DNA from: Vibrio barjaei
GTDB taxonomy: Bacteria > Pseudomonadota > Gammaproteobacteria > Enterobacterales > Vibrionaceae
DNA: 33,690 nucleotides
Direction: 5' to 3'
Assembly (NCBI RefSeq): GCF_001639065.2
Contig: NZ_LQXO02000035.1
Span: 1-33,690, forward strand
In this document: piece by piece, positions 23,827-32,611 of the stretch
How the letters are laid out: every line of letters starts with the position of its first letter
Position numbering within the stretch: the first letter of the stretch is position 1
Translations under genes and position numbers: made by a program
Notes under the pieces: model-generated
The model's database searches: none
Told to the model about the DNA's origin: nothing
The model's input: only the letters and a program-made list of their open reading frames with translations

Positions 23827-24498
23827 ATGAGCCCGTTTTCTCCTGCGCAACAGCGCAAAGCCCTAACATTTTTAGTTCTCTTTCACCTAGTGATTATTGC
23901 GTCCAGTAATTATCTAGTGCAGCTACCCTTTACTATTTTTGGTTTCCACACCACGTGGGGCGCTTTTACTTTTCCTTTTATCTTCTTAGCGACCGATTTG
24001 ACCGTCCGTATTTTCGGTGCTGGGTTAGCGCGTAGAATCATTTTCCTAGTCATGTTGCCAGCGTTGGCGGTGTCATATGCGCTATCGGTACTGTTCTTTG
24101 AAGGTCAGTTTCAAGGATTGAGTCATCTGGGGGAGTTTAACTTGTTTGTCGCGCGTATTGCGGCGGCAAGTTTTATGGCATATCTATTAGGACAGATTCT
24201 TGATGTTCATGTATTCAACCGCTTACGTCAAATGAAGCAATGGTGGGTGGCACCGACCTGTTCGACACTATTTGGTAATGCGCTTGATACCTTAGCCTTC
24301 TTTGCTATCGCGTTTTACCAGAGTCCAGATCCGTTTATGGCTGAACATTGGACAGAAATCGCCTTAGTCGACTACGGCTTTAAGTTAGTGATCAGTCTTG
24401 GCTTATTTGTACCTATGTATGGCGTGTTATTGAACTTCTTAGTGAAGAAGTTAACAGCGGTAAACCCGAATATTTCGGTTACCGGTGTGAACGCCTAG
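23827..24498 (+). CDS. yhhQ: Queuosine-precursor transporter YhhQ (VUT family)
   Basis: Inner-membrane protein of 223 aa with about six hydrophobic segments that imports preQ0/preQ1 for tRNA queuosine. Family features are FHLVIIASSNYLVQLPF, a TTWGAFTFPFIFLATDLTVRIFG-type block (FPFIFLATDL with conserved Asp) and GNALDTLAFFAIAFY. ATG 23827 (MSPFSPAQQ) is chosen because an in-frame upstream start at 23776 would translate the riboswitch. The preQ1 riboswitch in the leader independently supports the substrate. Confidence 0.94.
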   Translation: MSPFSPAQQRKALTFLVLFHLVIIASSNYLVQLPFTIFGFHTTWGAFTFPFIFLATDLTVRIFGAGLARRIIFLVMLPALAVSYALSVLFFEGQFQGLSHLGEFNLFVARIAAASFMAYLLGQILDVHVFNRLRQMKQWWVAPTCSTLFGNALDTLAFFAIAFYQSPDPFMAEHWTEIALVDYGFKLVISLGLFVPMYGVLLNFLVKKLTAVNPNISVTGVNA

Positions 24499-24511
24499 TC
24501 GGCAAACAAAT

Positions 24512-24547
24512 AAAAAAATCCCGAACCTGATGTTCGGGATTTTTTTT
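24512..24547. terminator. Terminator between yhhQ and gppA
   Basis: A 15-bp stem AAAAAAATCCCGAAC / GTTCGGGATTTTTTT with a 5-nt loop and T runs in both directions. It serves the convergent yhhQ and rhlB-gppA transcripts. Confidence 0.95.
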
Positions 24548-24564
24548 AATCTTCGTACGATCTG

Positions 24565-26061
24565 TTATAGCGCTTGAATGTCGAGCGGCCAGCCCATGTC
24601 GGACTGACGGTTCGATTCAATTTCCAATTCTGCAGCAGACAATGGGTTTTGCTCTAGCCACAGTTTATCTATCGAAAGGGTAAGTCGGTTATCTTTGCAC
24701 GCTACTGAGATATTCGGCTGCAATTCTCGCTTACGTCTATGAGTGATAATCACCGCTAAACGTAATAGTCGTAGCACACGCTCGGCACTTTTATTTGAGA
24801 GCGCATGTTGTGCTGGTAAAGGACTAAGCTGATCCTTATAACGACGTACAACTTCGGCCAACAGGTGTTTTTGTGCACGAGTAAAACCCGGTAAATCCAA
24901 GTTGGTTAGTAAGTACGCACTATGTTCACCAGCCTTTTTGAAATCAAGAGTAAGACCAATTTCATGAAGCTTAGATGCACATTCAAGCAAAGCTGGTGCT
25001 TGTGGCTCCTCAAGCCAGGTGTCACCACCACAATCTTTGAGCAGTTGCAGAGCCGTAGTTGCGACTTGTTCGCCGTATTCCACATCTAACTGACAGCGCG
25101 ATTGAACGCTACTGATGGTTCGAGCACGGATGTCATCTTGTTGCAACTCTTCGACCATGTCATACACCATGCCTTCACGCAGTGCGCCTCCGGCCAGTGT
25201 CATAGAGTCAATGTTAAGCAGTTCAAAGATGGCGATCAGAATGGACAAGCCACTAGGGAATACTAGCGCGCGTTCTAGAGTCAGGCCGTCGATATCAAGC
25301 TCTTCCAAATGATCGGCTTGCATGGCTTGTTTTTGAAGACGCTTTAGTTTGGCATGAGTAATGACTTCATCCATACCTTGAGCCAGCATGATCTCTTGTA
25401 GAGCTTGCACGGTACCACTAGCGCCAACACACACATCCCAACCAATATGCTGGTAGTTGTCCAGAATCGGTGCGAGTGCTTGCTTAGCTCCTTCAATGGC
25501 ACGTTCAAAGTTTGCTTTATTAAGTTGACGGTCTTTGAAGTAATGCTCAAGCCAGGTCACGCAGCCCATTTTTAGACTGGTGAGAGCTTTAGGCTCAAAC
25601 CCTTCACCAATAATAAGCTCCGTACTTGCGCCACCAATATCGACCACCAATCTACGCCCGGTCCCACCCGAGGTATGGGCGACACCTTTGTAGATGGTTG
25701 CAGCTTCTTCTTCACCACAGATGACTTGTATTGGATAACCAAGAATGTCATTGGCTTTCTTTAAGAAAACATCCACATTGGTCGCGGTTCTCAGAGTCGC
25801 GGTCCCAACGATACGGATATTTTCTTTCGGGATGTCTTGTAGCCTTTCTGCAAAGAGGCTTAAACACTCCCAACCGCGTTGCATCGCTTCTTGGCTAAGC
25901 GCCAACTCGGCATCTAGACCAGCGGCTAAACGAACTTTCCGTTTAATTTTAGCCATCGTTTGAACACTGCCATCAATATGACGAACCACCAACATATGGA
26001 AACTGTTGGAGCCTAAATCAATGGCAGCGTAGAGTGGCGAAGAATTCACTGCGAGACTCAT
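24565..26061 (-). CDS. gppA: Guanosine pentaphosphate / exopolyphosphatase GppA
   Basis: 498 aa member of the Ppx/GppA sugar-kinase-like fold that converts pppGpp to ppGpp and can act on polyphosphate, linking to the stringent response. Visible blocks are YAAIDLGSNSFHMLVV (about 11-26, phosphate 1), GEEEAATIYKG, LVVDIGGASTELIIGEG (phosphate 2) and GASGTVQAL; the C-terminal third is the helical HD-like domain. The paralogue Ppx is close in sequence; GppA is chosen because rhlB lies directly upstream (19-nt gap), the same pairing as in E. coli. Confidence 0.93.
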   Translation of the reverse strand: MSLAVNSSPLYAAIDLGSNSFHMLVVRHIDGSVQTMAKIKRKVRLAAGLDAELALSQEAMQRGWECLSLFAERLQDIPKENIRIVGTATLRTATNVDVFLKKANDILGYPIQVICGEEEAATIYKGVAHTSGGTGRRLVVDIGGASTELIIGEGFEPKALTSLKMGCVTWLEHYFKDRQLNKANFERAIEGAKQALAPILDNYQHIGWDVCVGASGTVQALQEIMLAQGMDEVITHAKLKRLQKQAMQADHLEELDIDGLTLERALVFPSGLSILIAIFELLNIDSMTLAGGALREGMVYDMVEELQQDDIRARTISSVQSRCQLDVEYGEQVATTALQLLKDCGGDTWLEEPQAPALLECASKLHEIGLTLDFKKAGEHSAYLLTNLDLPGFTRAQKHLLAEVVRRYKDQLSPLPAQHALSNKSAERVLRLLRLAVIITHRRKRELQPNISVACKDNRLTLSIDKLWLEQNPLSAAELEIESNRQSDMGWPLDIQAL

Positions 26062-26080
26062 AAATACTGCTTACTTCCTG

Positions 26081-27373
26081 TTAAGATCGTTGCGCTCTTG
26101 GCCTTCTTTGAGGCTTTCTGTTTGACGGTCTTGAGCCACCAGTGTTGGTACGGCGCTGACCTGAGTTACGGCTTTTCAGAACGAGTGGCGCGGGCAGTTC
26201 TGTAAGTAGTGCACTGGAATCGTAGTCAGAGACTGGGATCTGGTGCTCAATGTACTCTTCAATCGCTGGCAAATTGATCGCGTATTCTTCACAAGCAAAG
26301 CTGATGGAGTGACCACTTGCACCAGCACGGCCAGTACGGCCAATACGGTGAACGTAATCTTCGCAATCGTCAGGCAAGTCATAGTTAAATACGTGGGTTA
26401 CTTGTGGAATATGCAGACCACGAGCTGCCACATCGGTAGCAACCAGAATATCGACATCACCACGAGTAAATTGCTCTAGGATTTTCTCACGCTTCTTCTG
26501 AGGAACATCGCCAGTCAGCAGGCCGACACGGTGGCCGTCGGCAGCTAGATGCCCCCAGACCTTCTCACACTTGTGTTTAGTGTTAGCAAAAATAATGGCG
26601 CGATCTGGCCACTCTTCTTCTACGAGTGTTTGTAGCAGAGCCATTTTTTCATTGTTCGATGGGTAGAACAGTTCTTCTTTAATTCGGTGACCAGTTTTTT
26701 GCTCTGGCTCGACAACGACGTGCTCAGGGTTGTGCATGTGTTCGAATGCCAGCTCTTGAACGCGGTAAGACAATGTTGCTGAGAACAACATGTTCAAACG
26801 GTCTTTTGGCTCAGGCATACGACGGAACAAAAAGCGAATGTCTTTAATGAAACCAAGATCGAACATGCGGTCGGCTTCATCCAAAACCACTGCTTGAATG
26901 TTGTTGAGGTTGAAAACACGCTGTTTGTAGAAGTCGATAATACGGCCACAGGTACCGATAAGGATATCGACGCCTTCTTCGATCTTAGCCAGCTGCTTAT
27001 CGTAGCTGTCGCCACCGTAGGCGAGTGCAGTCTTTAGCCCTGTACTCTCAATCAACGGCTTGGCATCGTTTTGGATCTGGATAGCAAGTTCGCGAGTCGG
27101 TGCCATGATAATCGCACGCGGTTGGTTTGGCTTGCGGCCATCATGTTCTGGCGTTGTTAGTAGGTGATTAAAGGTAGCAGTTAAAAACGCAAGCGTTTTT
27201 CCAGTCCCGGTTTGGGCCTGTCCTGCAATATCTCGGCCGGCGAGCAGTACCGGCAACGCCAAGGCTTGGATAGGGGTACAATATTCGAACCCTTTTTTTT
27301 CCAATCCTTCAATGATTTGCGGCTGCAAATCTAATTCGGCGAACTTTTGCTCTGTGATATGCGTCTTTTTCAT
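26081..27373 (-). CDS. rhlB: DEAD-box RNA helicase RhlB
   Basis: 430 aa helicase that unwinds structured mRNA for the RNA degradosome. Q motif FEYCTPIQALALP, AQTGTGKT (Walker A), PTRELAIQ, VLDEADRMFDLGF, SATLS, and HRIGRTGRAG are in order. The C-terminus (about 400-430) is a basic Arg/Pro-rich tail. The divergent trxA and rho neighbours match the conserved rhlB-trxA-rho region of Enterobacterales and Vibrio. No clear Shine-Dalgarno is seen before the ATG. First gene of rhlB-gppA. Confidence 0.97.
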   Translation of the reverse strand: MKKTHITEQKFAELDLQPQIIEGLEKKGFEYCTPIQALALPVLLAGRDIAGQAQTGTGKTLAFLTATFNHLLTTPEHDGRKPNQPRAIIMAPTRELAIQIQNDAKPLIESTGLKTALAYGGDSYDKQLAKIEEGVDILIGTCGRIIDFYKQRVFNLNNIQAVVLDEADRMFDLGFIKDIRFLFRRMPEPKDRLNMLFSATLSYRVQELAFEHMHNPEHVVVEPEQKTGHRIKEELFYPSNNEKMALLQTLVEEEWPDRAIIFANTKHKCEKVWGHLAADGHRVGLLTGDVPQKKREKILEQFTRGDVDILVATDVAARGLHIPQVTHVFNYDLPDDCEDYVHRIGRTGRAGASGHSISFACEEYAINLPAIEEYIEHQIPVSDYDSSALLTELPAPLVLKSRNSGQRRTNTGGSRPSNRKPQRRPRAQRS

Positions 27374-27481
27374 CGGTATAGAATATCAGCTTAAGCTTGC
27401 AATACGAAGGTAAATACATTCCAATAGGAGATCTAATTGTTGGTGATTATCTCATCAATACAAAAAATATCGGAGTGAAAG

Positions 27482-27808
27482 ATGAGTGAAAAGATTTTGC
27501 AGCTGACGGATGACGGTTTTGAAACTGACGTAATTAACGCTGCAGGCCCGGTTCTTGTTGACTTCTGGGCGGAGTGGTGTGGTCCTTGTAAAATGATTGC
27601 CCCAATCCTCGATGAAATCGCAGATGAGTACGAAGGCAAACTCACTATCGGTAAACTTAACATTGACCAAAACGCTGGTACTCCACCTAAGTTTGGTATT
27701 CGCGGTATCCCAACGCTACTTCTTTTCAAAGATGGTGGCGTAGCAGCAACGAAAGTTGGTGCGCTATCAAAGACTCAACTTAAAGAGTTCTTGGATGCGA
27801 ATCTATAA
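27482..27808 (+). CDS. trxA: Thioredoxin 1
   Basis: 108 aa cytosolic dithiol-disulfide oxidoreductase. The active site WCGPCK has Cys33 and Cys36, and the cis-proline loop is GIRGIPTLLLF. The length equals E. coli TrxA. GGAG lies about 7 nt upstream of the ATG. Divergent from rhlB and followed by a terminator and then rho. Confidence 0.98.
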   Translation: MSEKILQLTDDGFETDVINAAGPVLVDFWAEWCGPCKMIAPILDEIADEYEGKLTIGKLNIDQNAGTPPKFGIRGIPTLLLFKDGGVAATKVGALSKTQLKEFLDANL

Positions 27809-27820
27809 TGAAAAGTAACG

Positions 27821-27860
27821 AAAACCGTGTATCTTAACAAATACACGGTTTTGTTTTTTT
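27821..27860 (+). terminator. trxA terminator
   Basis: AAAACCGTGTAT (27821-27832) pairs perfectly with ATACACGGTTTT (27841-27852), followed by GTTTTTTT. It separates trxA from the rho leader. Confidence 0.95.
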
Positions 27861-28000
27861 CAAAGCTAGACTAGACTCAGTTTTAGTGATAATTTATCGC
27901 ACGTTAAATAAACAAGTGTTCACTTCTTGGTCGATCCTGAGACCAAATCCTTCTTAACAACAAAACAGATCCTATTTTGACTAAACAAACATCCACCACA

Positions 28001-29260
28001 ATGAACTTAACAGAATTGAAGAACAGACCTGTTTCTGAGCTCGTTAAACTTGGCGAATCTCTTGGTCTGGAAAATTTAGCTCGTCTGCGTAAGCAAGACA
28101 TCATTTTCGCCATCTTAAAAGCCCATGCGAAAAGTGGTGAAGATATCTTTGGTGACGGGGTCTTAGAGATTCTTCAAGACGGTTTTGGTTTCCTGCGTAG
28201 CGCAGACAGCTCGTACCTTGCGGGTCCAGACGACATTTATGTTTCTCCAAGTCAGATTCGTCGTTTTAACCTTCGCACAGGTGACTCAATCGCTGGTAAA
28301 ATTCGTCCACCAAAAGACGGTGAGCGCTATTTTGCTCTGCTAAAAGTTAACACGGTTAATGATGACAAACCTGATAACGCACGTAATAAGATTCTATTTG
28401 AAAACCTAACACCTCTGCATGCGAATGAGCGTATGACAATGGAGCGTGGTAACGGTTCAACAGAAGATATTACCGCTCGTGTTCTTGACCTTGCATCACC
28501 AATTGGTAAAGGTCAGCGTGGTCTGATTGTTGCTCCGCCAAAAGCGGGTAAGACAATGTTGCTTCAGAACATCGCTCAGAGCATCGCTCACAACCACCCT
28601 GAATGTGAATTGATGGTTCTACTTATCGATGAGCGTCCAGAGGAAGTAACAGAGATGCAGCGCCTAGTTAAAGGTGAAGTTGTTGCATCGACGTTTGATG
28701 AGCCAGCGTCTCGTCACGTTCAAGTTGCTGAGATGGTGATTGAGAAAGCGAAGCGTCTTGTTGAACACAAGAAAGATGTGGTTATCCTACTAGACTCTAT
28801 CACTCGTCTAGCGCGTGCATACAACACCGTAGTACCTTCTTCTGGTAAGGTTCTTACTGGTGGTGTTGATGCTAACGCATTGCATCGTCCAAAGCGTTTT
28901 TTCGGCGCGGCTCGTAATGTAGAAGAAGGCGGAAGCCTAACTATCATCGCAACAGCACTGGTTGATACTGGTTCTAAGATGGATGAAGTTATCTACGAAG
29001 AGTTTAAAGGTACAGGTAACATGGAACTGCACCTAAACCGTAAGATTGCTGAAAAACGTGTTTTCCCTGCGATCGATTTCAACCGTTCAGGCACACGTCG
29101 TGAAGAGCTACTGACTAAGTCGGACGAGCTACAGAAAATGTGGATTCTGCGTAAAATTGTTCACCCTATGGGTGAAACAGACGCAATGGAATTCCTCATT
29201 GATAAGTTAGCAATGACGAAGACGAACGATGAGTTCTTTGATGCGATGCGTCGTCAGTAA
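28001..29260 (+). CDS. rho: Transcription termination factor Rho
   Basis: Hexameric RNA-dependent ATPase of 419 aa, exactly the E. coli length from this start. The N-terminal RNA-binding half contains GFGFLRSADSSYLAGPDDIYV in part (GFGFLRS, YVSPSQIRRF), the P-loop is PPKAGKTML (about residues 178-186), the Walker B region ends LLIDERPEEVTE, and the Q/R loops follow. ATG 28001 (MNLTELKN) is chosen by alignment with E. coli; an in-frame TTG at 27977 would add eight residues. No good Shine-Dalgarno is present. The ~140-nt leader after the trxA terminator is where autoregulation by Rho would act, as known in E. coli. Confidence 0.98.
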   Translation: MNLTELKNRPVSELVKLGESLGLENLARLRKQDIIFAILKAHAKSGEDIFGDGVLEILQDGFGFLRSADSSYLAGPDDIYVSPSQIRRFNLRTGDSIAGKIRPPKDGERYFALLKVNTVNDDKPDNARNKILFENLTPLHANERMTMERGNGSTEDITARVLDLASPIGKGQRGLIVAPPKAGKTMLLQNIAQSIAHNHPECELMVLLIDERPEEVTEMQRLVKGEVVASTFDEPASRHVQVAEMVIEKAKRLVEHKKDVVILLDSITRLARAYNTVVPSSGKVLTGGVDANALHRPKRFFGAARNVEEGGSLTIIATALVDTGSKMDEVIYEEFKGTGNMELHLNRKIAEKRVFPAIDFNRSGTRREELLTKSDELQKMWILRKIVHPMGETDAMEFLIDKLAMTKTNDEFFDAMRRQ

Positions 29261-29292
29261 GACATTTTAAGCTGACAGCAAATCTCAGATTT

Positions 29293-29323
29293 AAAACGTC
29301 ACCCAATATGGGTGGCGTTTTTG
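29293..29323 (+). terminator. rho terminator
   Basis: AAAACGTCACCC / GGGTGGCGTTTT (one G-U pair) with an AATAT loop and trailing T run. Confidence 0.93.
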
Positions 29324-29379
29324 TTTGCACTTAACCTCTTTCCAGCGCACAATATCAAAAGTGTTAACAGGAGGTTAAT

Positions 29380-30378
29380 ATGCTACAAGGATGGTTAGCG
29401 TCTCTTCTCCTAGTATTTGCTGCGTTGTTGTCGCAGCCAGCATTCGCGTCGAAGGAGATGACGCAACAAGAAGTCAATCAATGGATCAGCAATCCTATTG
29501 TTCAGCAGAAAGTAACTGAATATATGGATTTGGTGATGAAGGATGATATTGACGGACTAAAATTTGCTCTCAATCGTTTAGCTTTGCCTCAACAAGAGGT
29601 AGCACGGTATGTGCTGTTGCAAGAAATCGAGCAGCGCAGCATCATCTTGACGCCTAAAATGGCGATTTTCGTTAGAAGTCAGAAATCTCTTCCTACCACC
29701 TATACCATGCTAGAGCGTGGCGATGGTTACGAGTTTTCAATACCCGCCTTTAATTATCCCGCCATCTCTGCACGTTTGATTAAAAGTTGGAATAGCGATC
29801 AAAAGACCTTGGAGTTCATACTACAAGTCGAGCGAGAAGAGCTCGACTTGCGAGACTGGTTATCTGACGGGACGGATTACGATAGACAAATTCGTGAAGA
29901 TCTATTGGTTCGTGAGTTTGATAGCTTGTCACCAGAGGCCAACACCTATTTGACCAAGCAACTGACTGAGGCAACGATTACAGAATGGCTACCTTCAACT
30001 CGCGTGTTGGTGCGTATGGCGCAGGTCAATCAGGATGAAAAGTTATATGAACTGCTGTGGAAAATGCGTGCGGACTACCATAGCCAAGCTGAACTTGAAC
30101 GTTTGGCCCAAGTGAAGTCTCCATTTGCGATGCAACAGATCATGTTAGCATCCCGTAACCCTAGCTTAAAACAACAAGCCATTACAGAATTGGCAAGCAT
30201 TAATCCATTGCCTGAAAACGTAAAGAACTTTCTGGTCGCCCGTATGACAAGTGTTGATGATGCCAGTTTCGTTGCCACTCAATTAGCGCAAAATGGGCAT
30301 AGTGGTTGGGTTAGAGATGTCGCTTCATCAAACAGCCAAGTAAAAGCCAGCTTAATTTTGCAAGCGTTGTCCAACTAG
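29380..30378 (+). CDS. Exported protein of unknown function
   Basis: 332 aa with a Sec signal peptide (about 1-24, hydrophobic LLLVFAALLS then PAFA). The mature part is almost wholly helical, with units such as SPFAMQQIMLASRNPSLKQQAI near the C-terminus that look like HEAT-type helical repeats, and contains no Cys after the signal. It probably stays in the periplasm. I do not recognise the family or a catalytic site. It has a strong AGGAGG ribosome site 5-6 nt before the ATG and stands between the rho terminator and the ubiD promoter, so it is probably transcribed alone. Confidence 0.85.
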   Translation: MLQGWLASLLLVFAALLSQPAFASKEMTQQEVNQWISNPIVQQKVTEYMDLVMKDDIDGLKFALNRLALPQQEVARYVLLQEIEQRSIILTPKMAIFVRSQKSLPTTYTMLERGDGYEFSIPAFNYPAISARLIKSWNSDQKTLEFILQVEREELDLRDWLSDGTDYDRQIREDLLVREFDSLSPEANTYLTKQLTEATITEWLPSTRVLVRMAQVNQDEKLYELLWKMRADYHSQAELERLAQVKSPFAMQQIMLASRNPSLKQQAITELASINPLPENVKNFLVARMTSVDDASFVATQLAQNGHSGWVRDVASSNSQVKASLILQALSN

Positions 30379-30404
30379 TATCGTTCATTGTTTGAAGCGC
30401 AAAT

Positions 30405-30434
30405 TTCACTCATAGGTGGGTTTGCGTATATAAT
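30405..30434 (+). promoter_or_regulatory. Promoter of ubiD-fdx-fre
   Basis: TTCACT (30405-30410), an 18-bp spacer and a perfect TATAAT (30429-30434), 30 bp before the ubiD start codon. Confidence 0.55.
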
Positions 30435-30464
30435 GCGTGCATCTTTCAAGGCGATGTTACCCCT

Positions 30465-32330
30465 ATGAATTTTAAGGATTTACGAGATTTTATTCAGCAC
30501 TTGGAAAGTCAAGGGCTACTCAAACGCATTTCTCACCCTGTCGACCCAGACTATGAAATGACTGAGATCAGTGACCGCACATTACGAGCGGGTGGTCCGG
30601 CATTGTTGTTCGAAAACCCTATTGGCTATGATGTTCCTGTGCTAACGAATTTGTTTGGTACTTCTGAACGAGTAGCTATTGGGATGGGGCGTCAGCAAGT
30701 CTCAGAGCTTCGTGAAGTCGGTAAGTTATTGGCTTACCTAAAAGAGCCTGAGCCACCGAGAGGGTTTAAAGATGCTATCGATAAGATTCCTGTCTTTAAA
30801 CAAGTCCTCAATATGCCAGTTAAAAGACTACGCAAAGCAAAGTGCCAAGAAATCGTTTGGCAAGGTGAAGAGGTCGATCTTGATAAAATTCCAGTGATGA
30901 GCTGTTGGCCAGACGATGTTGCGCCATTACTTACTTGGGGCCTGACCGTAACAAAAGGGCCAAATAAGAAGCGACAAAACTTAGGCATCTATCGTCAGCA
31001 AAAGATTGCTAAGAATAAAATCATCATGCGTTGGCTTGCTCATCGAGGTGGAGCATTGGACCTGCGTGATTGGATGGAAATCAATCCAGGTAAACCTTTT
31101 CCAGTATCGGTTGCCTTCGGTGCTGACCCTGCCACTATCTTAGGGGCGGTAACTCCTGTACCTGATACCTTGTCAGAGTATGCGTTTGCCGGTTTATTAC
31201 GGGGTGAAAAAACCGAAGTGGTCAAATCTATCAGTAACGATTTAGAGGTTCCGGCGAGTGCGGAGATCGTTCTTGAAGGCTACATTGACCCGAATGAGTT
31301 TGCAGATGAGGGACCTTATGGGGATCACACGGGTTACTACAACGAAGTAGAAAAACACCATGTGTTTACCATTACTCACGTTACTATGCGTCAGAATCCT
31401 ATCTATCACAGCACGTATACTGGACGTCCACCTGATGAACCTGCCGTATTAGGTGTGGCGCTTAACGAAGTCTTTGTGCCAATTTTACAAAAGCAATTTC
31501 CTGAAATAGAAGATTTTTATCTTCCACCGGAAGGTTGCTCGTACCGCATGGCAGTGGTGACAATGAAGAAACAATATCCCGGTCATGCTAAACGAGTGAT
31601 GATGGGAGTGTGGTCATTCCTGCGACAATTTATGTATACCAAGTTTGTCATTGTGTGCGATGAAAGTGTTAATGCTCGTAATTGGACTGATGTCACTCAG
31701 GCCATGAATGAGCATATGTTGCCAGGTCGAGATACGTTGATGATTGAAAGCACCCCCATTGACTCGTTGGACTTTGCCTCTCCGGTTGTTGGGCTTGGCT
31801 CCAAGATGGGATTGGATGCGACGATAAAGTGGGATGCAGAAATTGCTCTTGGTGAGAAGAAGTTTGGACCTTCAGGTACCATCGAAACCGCTCATGCATT
31901 TGACGAAAATGCATTGAAAAGCGAGATAGTTGCTCAGTATCCTGAAGTTATAGATTTGTATGTTGCGCCTGGAACAGGTACAAGTCGTATGGTGTTACTA
32001 ACATTAAGTAAGCAACGCGCGGGCCAAGCTGTGGAAGTAATGAAGGGTATTGCTGATTTGGCTGCTCGCTACTTTGACGTTAAGTTTATGGTTGCGTGTG
32101 ATGAAGACGTCAATGTTAGAGACTGGAATGACGTAATCTGGGCAATTACTACAAGAATGGATCCTGCTCGTGATACTGTCATGACCAACGATGTGAGTTA
32201 TCGAGCACTATTAGATGCCACCAACAAGCTGGAAACAGAAGTTGAGCGGGAATGGGGTATTCCAATAAAGAAAGATCCGCAATTGGTCGAGAAGATAGAC
32301 GCTATTTGGGATCAGCTTAATATCTTATGA
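30465..32330 (+). CDS. ubiD: Ubiquinone-pathway decarboxylase UbiD with a duplicated C-terminal segment
   Basis: Prenylated-FMN-dependent decarboxylase of 621 aa that removes the carboxyl group of octaprenyl-4-hydroxybenzoate in ubiquinone synthesis. Conserved blocks are RTLRAGGPALLFENP, NLGIYRQQ, FAGLLRGEKTEVVK, EGPYGDHTGYY and STYTGRPPDEPAVLG. It is about 125 residues longer than E. coli UbiD (497). The extra length is an internal repeat: residues 344-426 and 491-573 align without gaps over 83 positions with 34 identities (hand count). Copy A keeps the E. coli-like first half (FYLPPEGCSYR, KRVMMGVWSFLRQFMYTKF). Copy B keeps the E. coli-like second half (RDWNDVIWAITTRMDPARDT), followed by the usual tail (REWGIPIKKDP...IDAIWDQL). 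The stop overlaps the ferredoxin start (ATGA). Confidence 0.95.
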   Translation: MNFKDLRDFIQHLESQGLLKRISHPVDPDYEMTEISDRTLRAGGPALLFENPIGYDVPVLTNLFGTSERVAIGMGRQQVSELREVGKLLAYLKEPEPPRGFKDAIDKIPVFKQVLNMPVKRLRKAKCQEIVWQGEEVDLDKIPVMSCWPDDVAPLLTWGLTVTKGPNKKRQNLGIYRQQKIAKNKIIMRWLAHRGGALDLRDWMEINPGKPFPVSVAFGADPATILGAVTPVPDTLSEYAFAGLLRGEKTEVVKSISNDLEVPASAEIVLEGYIDPNEFADEGPYGDHTGYYNEVEKHHVFTITHVTMRQNPIYHSTYTGRPPDEPAVLGVALNEVFVPILQKQFPEIEDFYLPPEGCSYRMAVVTMKKQYPGHAKRVMMGVWSFLRQFMYTKFVIVCDESVNARNWTDVTQAMNEHMLPGRDTLMIESTPIDSLDFASPVVGLGSKMGLDATIKWDAEIALGEKKFGPSGTIETAHAFDENALKSEIVAQYPEVIDLYVAPGTGTSRMVLLTLSKQRAGQAVEVMKGIADLAARYFDVKFMVACDEDVNVRDWNDVIWAITTRMDPARDTVMTNDVSYRALLDATNKLETEVEREWGIPIKKDPQLVEKIDAIWDQLNIL

Positions 32331-32599
32331 CCAAGCATGTACGGCTAAAGCCTCAGAATCTTGAATTTACGGTGAGTGATGGGGAAACCATCTTAGAGGC
32401 CGCGCTCAACCAAAACCTCGCGCTTCCACATCGATGCCGAGTAGGGGCCTGTGCTTCTTGCTTATGTCGAATAGAGTCAGGGCAAGTCAGTTATGACTTA
32501 GAGCCAATGTTAACTGAGAAAGAAAAACAGCAAGGTTGGATATTCTCTTGCCTTGCTTATGCTGAAAGCGATCTGGTGATTACTTTCAGTGACGAATAA
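32327..32599 (+). CDS. 2Fe-2S plant-type ferredoxin
   Basis: 90 aa electron carrier with the plant-type cluster motif CX4CX2C...C at Cys37, Cys42, Cys45 and Cys75 (HRCRVGACASCLC then FSCLAY). It lacks the hydrophobic cap of adrenodoxin types. It overlaps ubiD by 4 nt and lies 12 nt before fre, so it is co-translated with both. The flavin reductase next door could be its electron donor, as in fused ferredoxin-reductase proteins; this pairing is inferred from position. E. coli has no ferredoxin gene between ubiD and fre. Confidence 0.93.
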   Translation: MTKHVRLKPQNLEFTVSDGETILEAALNQNLALPHRCRVGACASCLCRIESGQVSYDLEPMLTEKEKQQGWIFSCLAYAESDLVITFSDE

Positions 32600-32611
32600 A
32601 AGAGATAAAAC

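Noticed and set aside
29161..29182. parS-like palindrome in rho with GGGTGAAAC
   Set aside because: The centre (CACCC-TAT-GGGTG) differs from the parS core CACGTG and the spacing is wrong; it is explained by rho codons.
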